Source of the DNA: Opitutus sp.
Lineage (GTDB): Bacteria > Verrucomicrobiota > Verrucomicrobiia > Opitutales > Opitutaceae
DNA: 52,440 nucleotides
Direction of reading: 5' to 3'
NCBI GenBank assembly: GCA_013821985.1
Contig: PNJQ01000018.1
Location: forward strand, 1-52,440
The position numbers were made by a program, and so were the translations under genes. The first letter of the stretch is position 1. Every line of letters begins with the position of its first letter. The notes below the pieces were generated by a model. The model saw nothing but the letters and a program-made list of their open reading frames with translations, did not search any database and had not been told where the DNA came from. Positions 11,323-21,600 of this stretch are shown here, piece by piece.

Positions 11323-12060
11323 TTACCAGCCGATCCGCTGCCAACCCTGCTGATTCTGCGCCGCGCCGGGGCCATCCGGAAACGCGGTGTTCGCCGACGT
11401 GGCGGAGAACTGCAGACCGGTCGCGTAGCTTGGGCGCTGGCCTTGTTGCGTGGCTTGGGCGAGTTCCGTGAAGCGGCTGCGCGCCTGGTCGGCGGAAAGG
11501 CGGCCGGTGACGATGTCGTTCGCCAGGTTGAGCGCGATAAGGTTGCTTTCCTCGGTGTTGCAGCGGGCGGAAAGTTCGCCGGCGGTGCGGTCAACGATCA
11601 GGCTGCCGGAAAACTGCGCGAGCTCGGCGATTTTCTCCGGCGGCACGTTCAACGCGATGGTGTGGCGGACGACGTCCTGGTGCGGATAGGGGAAATGGTG
11701 CTGCACTTCCTGATTGCGCACCTCGATCGAGCGGACGTTGCCGACGTTGCGCCAGACGATGCGCTCGTTGCTCACCTCGGCGGGCGCGCCATATTTTTGA
11801 TACATCTGTTGCGCGGCTTGGCGGGCGTCGGCGTTCCAGTTGCGCGTGAGTTGGTCGAGGCTGATGGAGCTGGTGTCTTGCTCGCCCGTGACGGCGCGCA
11901 GAATGCCCCCGAGAACGCTGGAGCGGGAGGAGTCGTCTTCACCGATGGCGCGGTTGTTGGTCTGGTTCGGTGGGTAAACCGGGGCCGGCGATTGGTTTTG
12001 GGCGAAGGCGGTGAGGCCGAGAGCGGTCGCGGTGGTGAGAGCGGAAAGGAATTTTTTCAT
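11323..12060 (-). CDS. Exported protein of unknown function
   Basis: The 245-residue protein begins with a standard signal peptide (MKKFLSALTTATALGLTAFAQ). A low-complexity stretch rich in Pro, Asn and Gln follows to about residue 40, then a folded region of about 150 residues with RNWNADARQAAQQMYQKYG and EVQHHFPYPHQDVVRHTIAL, and a Gln-rich tail. No catalytic motif stands out. The histidine cluster HHFPYPHQD could bind metal, but this is speculation. Probably periplasmic. Confidence 0.75.
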   Translation of the reverse strand: MKKFLSALTTATALGLTAFAQNQSPAPVYPPNQTNNRAIGEDDSSRSSVLGGILRAVTGEQDTSSISLDQLTRNWNADARQAAQQMYQKYGAPAEVSNERIVWRNVGNVRSIEVRNQEVQHHFPYPHQDVVRHTIALNVPPEKIAELAQFSGSLIVDRTAGELSARCNTEESNLIALNLANDIVTGRLSADQARSRFTELAQATQQGQRPSYATGLQFSATSANTAFPDGPGAAQNQQGWQRIGW

Positions 12061-12241
12061 AGCGGGAGGTGGTTTGGGCTGGGGACAGGGCGCGCGGCAT
12101 GGCGTTGCGTGGGCGGTGCGGGATTTTCATGGGGCGCACCCCGGCAAGCGACTGCGGGGCGAAGCCGGAATGGGGAGGGCCGGACGGCGGGGCCGTGTTG
12201 CGCATTGCCCTCGGCGGGGCGTTTGATTTTGTCGGAAGTCT

Positions 12242-14479
12242 GTGGCCAAGACGCGCGTCGAAATCGTTCAGGACAACTTCAACGCCTACCTGGCAGCCGC
12301 TTCGCCGGCCGCCACGTTGCTCGCCCCCGCTGAACCTCTCGGGCCGCACACGAGCCTCACGGCGGGTCAGGCGGGCGAGTTGTTCGAAGACCAAGTTGCG
12401 AGCCGTTTGCTCGATGTGGCGGCCCGCGAGATGCGGAAGACCAACCAGTCATTCTACACGATCTCGAGCGCGGGGCATGAGCAGAACTCCGTCATCGGCG
12501 CGCTGTTGCGGTTGGATGACCCGTGCTTCCTGCATTATCGCTCGGGCGGACTGATGGCGGCGCGCTCGCGGAAGGGCGGTGTCGATGCCGTGCTCGATAC
12601 AGTGCGCTCGTTTTGTGCATCGGCGGACGATCCGATTTCCGGCGGGCGTCACAAAGTCTGGGGCAGCAAGCCGCTGTGGGTGCCGCCGCAGACGAGCACG
12701 ATCGCGTCGCATCTGCCGAAGGCCTACGGCATGGCCTACGCGTTGCGCCGCGCGCATCGGCTGGGGATCGAGAACGGTCTGGCCGCGGATTCGGTCGTGC
12801 TCTGCTCTTTCGGCGACGCATCGGCGAACCACGCCACCGCGCTCGCGGGCATCAACTCCGCGCGCTACGCCGTGCGCCGCGGCGGCGAAGTGCCGATCGT
12901 GTTTCTGTGCGAGGACAATGGCATCGGCATCTCCGTCGAGACACCGTCGAACTGGATTCACGACAACTTCAGCGCGTTGCCCCATCTGCATTACGTCGAA
13001 CTCGCGGGCACGATGGACCAATGGTGGGACGCGGCGGCCGAGGCGATCGCGTGCTGCCGGCGGAATCGGAAACCGGTATTTCTTCACCTGCACACGATCC
13101 GCCTTTGGGGCCACGCCGGCACGGACGTCGAGACGTCGTATCGTGCGGTCGAGGAGATCGAGCGCGTCGAGGCGCGCGATCCGTTGCTCGCGAATGCGCG
13201 CATGCTCGTTGAGCGCGGTGCGGCGACGCCCGCACAGTTGCAACAAATCGTGCGCAACGTGCAGGCGCGCATCGAGGCCGCGGCGGCACAGGTGGTGGCG
13301 CGCCCGAAGCTCACGAGCGTCGCCGACATCGTGCAACCGCTCGCTCCCTACGAAGAAGCGAAGATTCGCGCTGTCGCGCGCGAGCAGGTCGGCCCGGAGG
13401 AGCGCCTGGAACATTTCGGCGTGCCCTTGCCGGAGAAGACCACGACGCCGCTGAAGCGCACGCTCTGCTCGCACGTGAACTCCGCGCTCGCGGACGAGAT
13501 GCTGCGTTTCCCTGAAATCAGCATTTTCGGCGAGGACGTCGGCCGCAAAGGCGGCGTCTATGGCGCCACCCAAGGCCTGCAGAAGAAGTTCGGTCCGCAC
13601 CGGTGCTTCGACACGCTGCTCGATGAGACGACGATTCTTGGCACGGCGCAAGGCGCAGGCACGGCGGGCCTGCTGCCGATCCCGGAGATTCAATACCTCG
13701 CCTATCTCCACAACGCGCTCGACCAGCTCCGCGGCGAGGCCTGCTCGCTCCAGTATTTTTCCAACGGACAATTCGCCAATCCCATGGTCGTGCGCGTGCA
13801 GGGCCTTGCTTACCAGAAAGGCTTCGGCGGGCATTTTCATAACGACAACTCCATCGGCGCGCTCCGCGACATTCCCGGGCTGCTCGTCGGCGTGCCGTCG
13901 CGCGGTGATGACGCCGCGATGATGTTGCGCGGACTTGTCGCGACGGCGCGCGCCTGCGGGCGCGTGGCGGTGTTCATCGAACCGATCGCGCTCTACCACG
14001 AGCGGGACCTCTACACCGACGGCGATGGCGAGTGGCTGTTCGATTATCCCACGCCCGAGCGGATGCTCCTGCCCGGCGAGGTAGGCATTTATCATCCGAA
14101 GGCGAAGGACCTGCTGATCGTCACTTACGGCAACGGCGTGCGGCTTTCGCTGCGCGCCGCGAAGCGCTTGAAGGAACAAGGGGTCAACGCACGCGTGCTC
14201 GATTTGCGCTGGCTGAATCCGTTGCCACTGGAAGCGCTGCGCGAGCACGCGGGGGCCTGCGGTCGCGTGCTGGTGGCCGATGAGTGTCGAGCGACCGCCG
14301 GCGGCATCGCGGACGCCGTGATCGCGGCGCTCGCCGAAGGCGGCTTCACGGGCCGGATGAGTTCGGTGCGGGCGGTCGATACCTATGTCCCGCTCGCCGC
14401 CGCGGCGAATCTCGTGCTCATGTCGGAGCAACAGATCTTCGACGCCGCGCTCGCAATCGCGATGGGGAAAACCAAATGA
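12242..14479 (+). CDS. 2-oxoacid dehydrogenase E1, fused alpha and beta subunits
   Basis: A 745-residue protein starting at GTG 12242. Residues 1 to about 400 are an E1 alpha subunit: YTISSAGHEQNSVIGALLR and the thiamine diphosphate motif from GDASANHATALAGIN to EDNGIGIS. From about residue 410 an E1 beta subunit follows: FGEDVGRKGGVYGATQGL, IPEIQYLAYLHNALDQLR, VFIEPIALYH and the terminal ADECRATAGGIADAVIA. Most bacteria encode these separately. The alpha motif SAGHE and overall pattern favour the branched-chain (2-oxoisovalerate) class over pyruvate dehydrogenase, but E2 and E3 are not in the window. A role upstream of the nearby isovaleryl-CoA dehydrogenase is an inference. It overlaps the next gene by ATGA. 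Confidence 0.88.
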   Translation: MAKTRVEIVQDNFNAYLAAASPAATLLAPAEPLGPHTSLTAGQAGELFEDQVASRLLDVAAREMRKTNQSFYTISSAGHEQNSVIGALLRLDDPCFLHYRSGGLMAARSRKGGVDAVLDTVRSFCASADDPISGGRHKVWGSKPLWVPPQTSTIASHLPKAYGMAYALRRAHRLGIENGLAADSVVLCSFGDASANHATALAGINSARYAVRRGGEVPIVFLCEDNGIGISVETPSNWIHDNFSALPHLHYVELAGTMDQWWDAAAEAIACCRRNRKPVFLHLHTIRLWGHAGTDVETSYRAVEEIERVEARDPLLANARMLVERGAATPAQLQQIVRNVQARIEAAAAQVVARPKLTSVADIVQPLAPYEEAKIRAVAREQVGPEERLEHFGVPLPEKTTTPLKRTLCSHVNSALADEMLRFPEISIFGEDVGRKGGVYGATQGLQKKFGPHRCFDTLLDETTILGTAQGAGTAGLLPIPEIQYLAYLHNALDQLRGEACSLQYFSNGQFANPMVVRVQGLAYQKGFGGHFHNDNSIGALRDIPGLLVGVPSRGDDAAMMLRGLVATARACGRVAVFIEPIALYHERDLYTDGDGEWLFDYPTPERMLLPGEVGIYHPKAKDLLIVTYGNGVRLSLRAAKRLKEQGVNARVLDLRWLNPLPLEALREHAGACGRVLVADECRATAGGIADAVIAALAEGGFTGRMSSVRAVDTYVPLAAAANLVLMSEQQIFDAALAIAMGKTK

Positions 14480-14994
14480 AGCTGCAGCGCTGGCGGGGCG
14501 TGATTCTGGCGTGCGTCGCGGTGACGCTGCATGCAGCGGAGGTGACTTACGTCGCTGACGCCGCACAGGCCTTGCCTCCGGAAACTTCGCGTGCGCTCGG
14601 GATGAAGCTGGAACGTTACGAAAGAAGCTCCGGCGTGCGCGTGCTCCTGCGCGTGCTGGCCAAGTCTCCGACGGTGGCCGAGGACGAGATCCCCGGCGCC
14701 TACATGAAGGCGCTCGCGACCAAGCTCGGCACTGCGGAGCGTGGTGCGTTGTTGGTGTATTTTGCGGACGATCCAGACTGGCGGCTGTGGATCGGCGACG
14801 AACTCGCGGGGCGCTTCGCGGGTAAGTCGGGCACCGTCGCCGAGCCTACGGCGAACAGCGCGATCCACGACGTGAAGGAAGCCATGTTCACCGCGGCGAA
14901 GGAGAAAGGCGCGAAAGGCCCGACGCCCACGGAGCGGCTGACGCTGGAGACGGAGGCGCTGCTCGCGGCGTTGATGGCGCGGTTGAAGCCGTAG
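14476..14994 (+). CDS. Exported TPM-domain protein
   Basis: ATG 14476 overlaps the E1 stop by 4 bp and gives a 172-residue protein with signal peptide MKLQRWRGVILACVAVTLHA. The body fits a TPM (YgcG/TPM_phosphatase) domain: YVADAAQALPPETSRAL, KLERYERSSGVRVLL, then AERGALLVYFADDPDWRLW and a helical end. TPM proteins are periplasmic or membrane-associated, with roles in photosystem II repair in plants and no settled role in bacteria. The coupling to a cytoplasmic dehydrogenase is unexpected and probably positional. Confidence 0.75.
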   Translation: MKLQRWRGVILACVAVTLHAAEVTYVADAAQALPPETSRALGMKLERYERSSGVRVLLRVLAKSPTVAEDEIPGAYMKALATKLGTAERGALLVYFADDPDWRLWIGDELAGRFAGKSGTVAEPTANSAIHDVKEAMFTAAKEKGAKGPTPTERLTLETEALLAALMARLKP

Positions 14995-15004
14995 GCATTC
15001 GGTT

Positions 15005-15059
15005 GGGCCGCGTGCCCTCAAGCGCCCAACACGTTCGAGGGCCCTTGAGGGCACGGCCC
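15005..15059. repeat. Long imperfect palindrome
   Basis: GGGCCGCGTGCCCTCAAG at 15005-15022 is nearly the reverse complement of CTTGAGGGCACGGCCC at 15044-15059. It lies in the 225-bp gap between convergent genes, directly after the TPM gene, and could stop transcription as a stem-loop. Confidence 0.75.
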
Positions 15060-15108
15060 TACCGACAGCGACTGAGCGATTCCGATGCTATCAGCTTTTC
15101 GAGAATCT

Positions 15109-15188
15109 TGTAGCCGGGGTCGCTGACCCCGGAGGGGAACCATCGCCGAGCGAAGCCGCGCCCACCGGGCTCAGCGAGCCCGGCTACA
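15109..15188. repeat. Double-hairpin intergenic repeat (REP/BIME-like)
   Basis: The outer arms are TGTAGCCGGG at 15109 and CCCGGCTACA ending at 15188. Inside are two perfect stem-loops: CCGGGGT-CGCTG-ACCCCGG (15114-15132) and CCGGGCT-CAGCG-AGCCCGG (15165-15183). The two loops are complementary to each other, so alternative pairings are possible. A degenerate relative begins near 26192. Confidence 0.75.
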
Positions 15189-15219
15189 AAAAAACTGAAA
15201 ACGCTCGTGCGGGGCCCGT

Positions 15220-16029
15220 TCACGAGGGCCGGCTCGACAAACCGGCGGGTTTGCGCACGCGAATGTGCAGGAAATACGCGACGACCTTCGCGTCATGCAT
15301 GGCCGGAAAGTCGCGCAGCGTTGCGTCGCTCGGGCAGGGCTCGGCGAATTTCTCCAGCGTGAAGCCGGCGGCGACGAGCAGGTTGAGCCACTCGGCGAGC
15401 GGACGGTGGAAGCGCGGCACTTTGAACATCGGCAGGCGGCCGCGCATGCCCTCCGGCGCGGCGCCGAAGATCCATTCGTCGATGCGACCGCGCGCATTCA
15501 CGAAATAGTCGCCGACCTCGACCGCGTAGGTGATGCGGTCCTCGTCGCGCAGGCTGCGGCGGTGCGGCGGATTGAAGCACGGGTGCGTCATCGAGAATTG
15601 CAGGAAGCCGCCGGGTTTGAGAACGCGGAACGCCTCGGCGAGCACGCGCTCGGTTTCGGGAACGTCCATCAGGCTCATGAACGCCGTCGCGAAATCGAAG
15701 GCGCCGTCCGTGAACGGCAACTCCACGGCGCTGCCTTGCACGTAGGTGATGCCGAGCGGAGCGCGCGTTTCCTCGGCACGGGCATGGCGCACGAACGTCT
15801 CGGCGATGTCGAGGCCGGTCATCGTCGCGCCGCGCTTGGCGACGAGGCGCGTGTTGTGGCCTTCGCCGCAACCGATGTCCAAGCCGGTCAACCCCCCGAC
15901 GGGCGGCAGCAGCGCGAGGAAGGCGGGCGTGTTGAGCTGATCGCGGTAAATGTCGTAGCCGGCGCGCGAGAGCTTCGTCCAGGTTTCAGCGTTGGCGTTC
16001 CAGAACGCGCCCGCTTCGAGGTGGTCCAT
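15220..16029 (-). CDS. Class I SAM-dependent methyltransferase (UbiE/Methyltransf_11 type)
   Basis: From ATG 16029 the protein is 269 residues; a TTG at 16059 would add ten. Motif I is GLDIGCGEGHNTRLVAKRG, motif II MTGLDIAETFVRHAR, and the post-motif segments LPFTDGAFDFATAFMSLMDV and VLKPGGFLQFSMTHPCF are all intact. SAM is therefore the likely donor; the acceptor cannot be told. It follows isovaleryl-CoA dehydrogenase on the same strand with a gap of 39 bp or less, so the two are probably cotranscribed. Confidence 0.87.
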   Translation of the reverse strand: MDHLEAGAFWNANAETWTKLSRAGYDIYRDQLNTPAFLALLPPVGGLTGLDIGCGEGHNTRLVAKRGATMTGLDIAETFVRHARAEETRAPLGITYVQGSAVELPFTDGAFDFATAFMSLMDVPETERVLAEAFRVLKPGGFLQFSMTHPCFNPPHRRSLRDEDRITYAVEVGDYFVNARGRIDEWIFGAAPEGMRGRLPMFKVPRFHRPLAEWLNLLVAAGFTLEKFAEPCPSDATLRDFPAMHDAKVVAYFLHIRVRKPAGLSSRPS

Positions 16030-16068
16030 GGACGACGAAGGGAAACGCCGGCGCGGCAACGCGCGACG

Positions 16069-17238
16069 TTATTCCGCGGTCTCGTTGTAGAGTTCGCGCC
16101 CGATGAGGATGCGGCGAATCTCGTTCGTGCCCGCGCCGATGTCGTAGAGCTTGGCATCGCGGAGCAGGCGGCCGGTGGCGAACTCGTTGATGTAGCCGTT
16201 GCCGCCGAGGCACTGGATCGCCTCGAGCGCGACTTTCACGCCGGACTCGCTCGCATAAAGGATGCACGCCGCGGCGTCCTTGCGTGCGGCGCGGCCGGCG
16301 CCGTCGTCGAGCGACTTCGCGACTTGATAGCTGAAGGCGCGCGCGCTCTGGAGCGCGACATACATGTCGGCGATCTTGCCCTGCATGAGGCCGAAGGTGC
16401 CGATGGCCGCACCGAATTGTTTGCGCTGGTGAACGTAAGGGAGGGCGAGGTCCATCGCGGCCTGCATGATGCCGATCGGCCCGCCGGAGAGGACGCAACG
16501 CTCGGTGTCGAGGCCCTTCATCAGGACGCGCGAGCCGCCGTTCACTTCGCCGAGGATGTTGGCCTCGGGAATGTGGCAGTCGTCGAACACGAGTTCGCAG
16601 GTGTTCGAGCCGCGCATGCCGAGCTTGTCGAGTTTCTGCGCCGTCTTGAATCCCTTCATGCCTTTCTCGACGAGGAACGCGGTCATCGCCTTCGAGCCAT
16701 GGTCCTTCGGGGCGGTGCGCATATAGACGATGAGGACGTCGGCTTCCGGGCCGTTGGTGATCCACATCTTTGTGCCGTTCGCGATCCAGTGGTGCCCCTT
16801 TTTCACGGCGGTGCAGGCCATCGAGCCGACGACATCGGAGCCGGCGCCGGATTCGGACATGGCGAGCGCGCCGACAAATTTGCCGGAGCACAATTTCGGC
16901 AGGAAGCGGGCGCGCTGCTCGGCGTTCCCGTTCAGGTGGAGATTATTGATGCAGAGATTCGAGCATGCGCCGTAGGACAGGCCCACGGAGGCGGACGCGC
17001 GGGAAATCTCTTCCATCGCGACGAGGTGGGCGAGATAACCCATGCCGGAGCCGCCGAATTCCTCCGGCACGGTGATGCCGAGCAGGCCGAGTTCGCCGAA
17101 TTTCTTCCAAAGGTCCTGCGGGAACTCGTTCTTGTGGTCGATGGCTTCGGCGCGCGGGGCGATTTCCTTCGCGGCAAAGTCGCGCACGGATTGGCGCAGG
17201 GCATCGATTTCTTCGGACAGGGTGGGAGCGAGCGTCAT
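16069..17238 (-). CDS. ivd: Isovaleryl-CoA dehydrogenase (acyl-CoA dehydrogenase family)
   Basis: A full-length 389-residue acyl-CoA dehydrogenase with FAD/substrate motifs [12 protein letters not shown] and [10 protein letters not shown] and the C-terminal end [18 protein letters not shown]. Most relatives carry the catalytic Glu in the later segment (YEGTNEI); here it reads [12 protein letters not shown], with Ala in that place. The segment [17 protein letters not shown] has a Glu where isovaleryl-CoA dehydrogenases keep their base. That relocation is diagnostic, so the call is isovaleryl-CoA to 3-methylcrotonyl-CoA in leucine breakdown, passing electrons to ETF. Carboxylase and hydratase partners are not in the window. 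Confidence 0.9.
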   Translation of the reverse strand: MTLAPTLSEEIDALRQSVRDFAAKEIAPRAEAIDHKNEFPQDLWKKFGELGLLGITVPEEFGGSGMGYLAHLVAMEEISRASASVGLSYGACSNLCINNLHLNGNAEQRARFLPKLCSGKFVGALAMSESGAGSDVVGSMACTAVKKGHHWIANGTKMWITNGPEADVLIVYMRTAPKDHGSKAMTAFLVEKGMKGFKTAQKLDKLGMRGSNTCELVFDDCHIPEANILGEVNGGSRVLMKGLDTERCVLSGGPIGIMQAAMDLALPYVHQRKQFGAAIGTFGLMQGKIADMYVALQSARAFSYQVAKSLDDGAGRAARKDAAACILYASESGVKVALEAIQCLGGNGYINEFATGRLLRDAKLYDIGAGTNEIRRILIGRELYNETAE

Positions 17239-17512
17239 GGGGGATACGGCGTGGAGGGAGTGACGGCGGCGGAGCGAACCGCGCGCGGAATCAGTCCGAA
17301 AGAAAAGTGTCCTGGAGCCTTAAGCAACTGCGCGCGCCGTGCCGCGCGGGTTATCAAAATCGCGAATGTCGCATTTTAAGCTGCTCACAGCACGCGTCAT
17401 CGCGACGAGCAGACACTGCGCCCGGTCGAGTGGCGGGAAAATTCCGGTGATCGTGCGAAGGCGGCCCGGCGATCTGCGCGGACGAGATCGCGCGAGTGGT
17501 CGGCCGGGGCGT

Positions 17513-18100
17513 TCAGTATTTGCCCATCACGCCAAACATCGACCAGAGAAGGCCGAACGTGAAGAGGCCCATGCCACCGATCGCGAAGACGAGGCTGGTC
17601 AGGCTTTGCATCGCGATTCCGCCGCCGAGCAGGAGGCCGTTGCCGAGCACGAGCATGAGCCAAAAATCCTTGGTGCGGCGCGAAATCTTGAAGCGGCTCG
17701 GTCGCGCGAGGTCGAGCCCCGCGTTGCGCTCCATCCGGCGGACCTCGTCGAGCAGTTCCGTGACCTCCACCTTGCGCCCGAGGCCGGGAAGACTGTTCAC
17801 CCGCTCGAACTTCGGCTCGGTGAACCGTAGTGGTCTGGCGGCCAGTGTCACCGCGGCGCTCCCGGGCTTTCCCCAGCCGGCGGGACCATCCACGACGACG
17901 AGCTTGGGAAACAGCGAGCTGCGAAGCGGCGTATCCTTGATCGGGACGAATCGCTGCTCACCCTCGCGACTGATCAGTGTGTCGGGCGTGATCTGGCCGA
18001 GATAAACGAGCGACTCGAGTCCGTCGGTGAGAAATGGGCCGCGGATTTTTTCGCTTTCCTTGATGAGGTAGCGAACCGCTTCGTCAGGGGATAGTTTCAT
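17513..18100 (-). CDS. GYF-like domain protein with C-terminal membrane anchor
   Basis: From ATG 18100 the protein has 195 residues. The N-terminal part (ESEKIRGPFLTDGLESLVYL, then GQITPDTLISREG) resembles GYF_2/DUF4339 domains, in which a GPF/GPY turn starts a short peptide-binding fold. A basic linker follows (RPSRFKISRRTKDFW), then two hydrophobic segments (LMLVLGNGLLLGGGIAM, LVFAIGGMGLFTFGLLW). The likely topology is a cytoplasmic domain tethered to the inner membrane. Function unknown. The 274-bp gap to ivd shows nothing recognisable. Confidence 0.7.
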   Translation of the reverse strand: MKLSPDEAVRYLIKESEKIRGPFLTDGLESLVYLGQITPDTLISREGEQRFVPIKDTPLRSSLFPKLVVVDGPAGWGKPGSAAVTLAARPLRFTEPKFERVNSLPGLGRKVEVTELLDEVRRMERNAGLDLARPSRFKISRRTKDFWLMLVLGNGLLLGGGIAMQSLTSLVFAIGGMGLFTFGLLWSMFGVMGKY

Positions 18101-18253
18101 GGGGGCAGGAAGAAGAATGTCTCCTGGCCCGGGGAGCGCATGCCGCCGAAGCAATCGCGTCGCGCGGGGCGTGGCAAGCGAGCTTTGTGATCGGCATTCC
18201 GCTCACCCGATGCTCGTTGCGCGCACGCCGCGCGGACGACCTGCCGCGCATAA

Positions 18254-18643
18254 TCAGGCACGACTCCGACCGAGCGCACGGTGGACCGCTTCCTCCAGTC
18301 CGGCGGGGGCAAACGGTTTCTGCACGACGGCGCTGACATCGAGCTCCGTGAGTCGGGCGAGGATGGCGTGATCCGCCGGCGACGTGAGCATCACCACCAG
18401 GATGCCCTTCAGCGTGGGGTTCGTGCGCATCATCGTGAGCAGTTCCAAGCCGTCCATGATCGGCATCTTCACGTCGAGCACGAGCACGTCGGGCAGGGAT
18501 TTCTCCATGGCATAGAGTGCGTTGAAGCCGTTTGTCGCCTCGGTGATGTCGGCGGAGAGCGGGGCGAGCGCGCGGCGCACGAGGTCGCGGACGGCCTTGG
18601 CGTCATCGACGACGAGGATCTTGAGTGCCGGTCGGTCCGCCAT
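18254..18643 (-). CDS. Single-domain response regulator (CheY-like receiver)
   Basis: The 129 residues from ATG 18643 form one receiver domain with no output domain. The acidic pair is in ILVVDDAK, the phosphoacceptor Asp in DVLVLDVKMPIMDG, the conserved Thr in VVMLTSPAD and the Lys in VVQKPFAP. An in-frame ATG at 18658 would start inside purL. The gene begins 2 bp after the purL stop, so it is probably expressed with purL and may be translationally coupled. CheY-like proteins of this size act by protein contact. The partner kinase is not obvious; the GAF kinase at 33.4 kb is the only one in the window. Confidence 0.88.
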   Translation of the reverse strand: MADRPALKILVVDDAKAVRDLVRRALAPLSADITEATNGFNALYAMEKSLPDVLVLDVKMPIMDGLELLTMMRTNPTLKGILVVMLTSPADHAILARLTELDVSAVVQKPFAPAGLEEAVHRALGRSRA

Positions 18644-18645
18644 CT

Positions 18646-21600
18646 TCAGCCGACCCATGCGCGTGCGTTATGGAAGAGCTGCATCCAGGGCGATTCCTCG
18701 CTCGTCCACGCGGGCGGATGCCAACTCATGTTCACCGTGCGGTGTGTGCGTTCGGGATGCGGCATCATGATGGTGACGCGGCCGGTCGTCGTCGTGAACG
18801 CGGTCATGCCGAAGGGGGAACCGTTCGGGTTGAGCGGGTAGTGCTCCGTGGTCTGATGGTGATGGTTGACGTAGCGTGCCGCGACGAGGCCGGACTCGCT
18901 GCAACGTTGGGCCGCGGTGGCGTCCTTGAACTCCGTAAATCCTTCGCCGTGCGAGACGACAATCGGCACGACCGAGCCAGCCATGCCGCGGAAGAGCACG
19001 CTCGGGGTCTCCTCGATCTTCACCGAGACGAAGCGCGCTTCGAAGCGCTCGGACTTGTTTTGCACGAAACGCGGCCAGTGGTCGGAGCCGGGGATGAGCG
19101 AGTGCAGGTTGCTCATCATCTGGCAGCCGTTGCACACGCCGAGGGCAAACGCGTCCTCCCGCGCGAAGAACGCCGCAAACTCCGCCCGCGCACGCTCGTT
19201 GAACAAGATGCTCTTGGCCCAGCCTTCACCGGCGCCGAGGACGTCGCCGTAGCTGAAGCCGCCGCATGCCGCGACGCCGCGGAAGTCGCGCAGGGAAACG
19301 CGACCGGTGAGAATGTCCGTCATGTGCACGTCCACTGCGGTGAAGCCCGCACGCGTGAACGCTGCCGCCATCTCCGTTTGGCTGTTCACACCTTGCTCGC
19401 GCAGAATCGCGACCTTGGGTCGGAATCCATTCTTCACCGCGGAAGTCGCGTTCCCCGCGGGCCCGGCATCAAATGATTGGAGTGAAAAAGTCAGTTTTGG
19501 GCTGATGCCCGGGTTGTTGCGGTCGAGGCGGAGCGCGTGTTCCTGTTCGGCGCAGGCGGGATTGTCACGCAAACCCTGGATGCGGCGCGTGACGTCGGAC
19601 CAGATCGCGCGCAGGGCGAACAGGTCCTCATCGAACATCACGCGGCCGGCCTGGCGGATGACGATGCGGTGCGACTGATTGAGTGTGCCGATGCGCGTCG
19701 TGCACGCCTTGAAGCCGTGCTTGCGCAACACGGCGGATACATCGTCGAGATCGGGTTCGCGGATCTGGATGACGGCGCCGAGTTCCTCACTGAAGAGCTG
19801 GCCGAAGAGACTTGGGCTGCGCTCGCTGAGTTTGATCGCGGCGGCCGGCAGATCGAGATCGACCCCGGTGTGGCCGGCGAAGGCCATCTCAACCACCGTG
19901 GCGAAGAGGCCGCCGTCGGAGCGATCGTGGTAGGCAAGGATTTTGCGCTCGCGCCCAAGTTGCTGGATGGCGTTCCAGAATTCCTTGAGGTCGCCGGGAT
20001 CGTCCACGTCGGGTGCCGCAGCGCCGGTCTGCGAGAGCACCTGCGCGAGGATCGAACCGCCAAGACGGTTTTGGCCGCGGCCGAGATCGACGAGGAGCAG
20101 GAGCGTATCGCCGATGGGCTCAGGGTGGGTGTCGGTGTCCTCACCGACGCCTGTCGCCGCTGGGGACAGCGGCGACCACCTCGATGCGCGTTCATGCTTC
20201 AGCTGCGGCGTGAGCGTGAGGCGCACGTCTTCGACGGACGCGAAAGCCGACACGACGAGCGAGACAGGCGCGGTCATGCGCTTTTCGCCGGCGCCGTCCT
20301 TCCAGACGGTGCTCATGCTCATCGAGTCCTTGCCGACGGGAATCGTGATGCCGAGGGCGGGGCAGAGTTCCATGCCGACGGCACGCACCGCGGCGTAGAG
20401 ATCGGCGGCGTCGCCGGGGACGGCGGGCGCGGCCATCCAGTTCGCGGAGAGATTCACTTTGCCGAGCGCGCCGATTTGCGCGGCGGCGAGATTCGTCAGC
20501 GCTTCGCCGACGGCGAGACGCGCGGAAGCGGCGGCGTTGTTCACCGCGACGGGCGTGCGTTCGCCCATCGCCATCGCTTCGCCGGAAAACACGTCGAAGG
20601 CCGCGACGGTGACGCCGCAATCCGCCACCGGCACCTGCCACGGTCCAACCATCTGGTCGCGCGCGATCAAGCCGCCGACGGAGCGGTCGCCGATGGAAAT
20701 AAGGAACGTTTTGTCCGCGACGGCCGGGTGGGAGAGGACGCGGCGCGCGGCTTCCTTGAGATCGATGTCGGCGAGGTTCAGCGCGGACAACCGGCGAGGG
20801 CGGGACGTTTCTTTGCGGTGCATGCGCGGCGGTTTGCCGAGCAGCACGTCGAGCGGCAGATTGATTGGCTGGTTTTTGAACAGCGGGTCGTCCACCACGA
20901 GATGCTTTTCCTCCGTCGCTTCGCCGACGACGGCGAATGGTGCGCGTTCGCGGGCACAGAGGGCGGCAAAGGTGTCAATGCGGTTGGCGGGGATCGCGAG
21001 GACGTAGCGCTCTTGCGACTCGTTGCACCAGAGTTCGAGCGGGCTCATGCCGCGTTCGTCGCTCGGGAGTTTGCGCAGGTCGAATTTGCCGCCGCGCCCG
21101 CCGTCGTTGACGAGCTCGGGGAGAGCGTTCGACACGCCGCCGGCGCCGACGTCGTGGATGAACGAAATCGGGTTGGCGTCGCCCATCGACCAGCAGCGAT
21201 CGATGACTTCCTGACAGCGGCGCTCCATCTCGGCGTTGTCGCGTTGCACGCTCGCGAAATCGAGATCCTCACTGCCCGCGCCGCTCGCGACGGAACTCGC
21301 GGCACCGCCGCCGAGGCCGATGAGCATCGCGGGTCCGCCGAGCACCACGAGCTTATCGCCGGGGTGGATATCGCCCTTCTTGACGTGGTCCGCGCGAATA
21401 TTGCCGAGTCCGCCCGCCAGCATGATGGGTTTGTGGTAGCCGCGGAGCTCGGTCGCGGACGCGACCGAGGGCTGAACGCTGAACGATGAAGGCTGAACGC
21501 CAGATTTCTGGCTTTCCGCATTCCGCGTTCCGCGTTCCGCGGTGCCGGCAGCCGGCACTTCGGCTTCGTAGGTGCGGAAATAACCGTTGATCGCGGGGCG

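Noticed and set aside
12449..14566. 705-codon minus-strand frame
   Set aside because: Antisense to the fused E1 gene, with a shadow-like His/Arg-rich composition.
15265..17379. 704-codon plus-strand frame
   Set aside because: Runs antisense to both the methyltransferase and isovaleryl-CoA dehydrogenase, crossing two real genes.
19537..21489. 650-codon plus-strand frame
   Set aside because: Antisense to purL; no recognisable motifs.
21463..21546. Possible CRISPR-like or tandem repeat array
   Set aside because: The repeated words are only 7-9 bp, lack unique spacers and lie within purL coding sequence; no cas genes are present.
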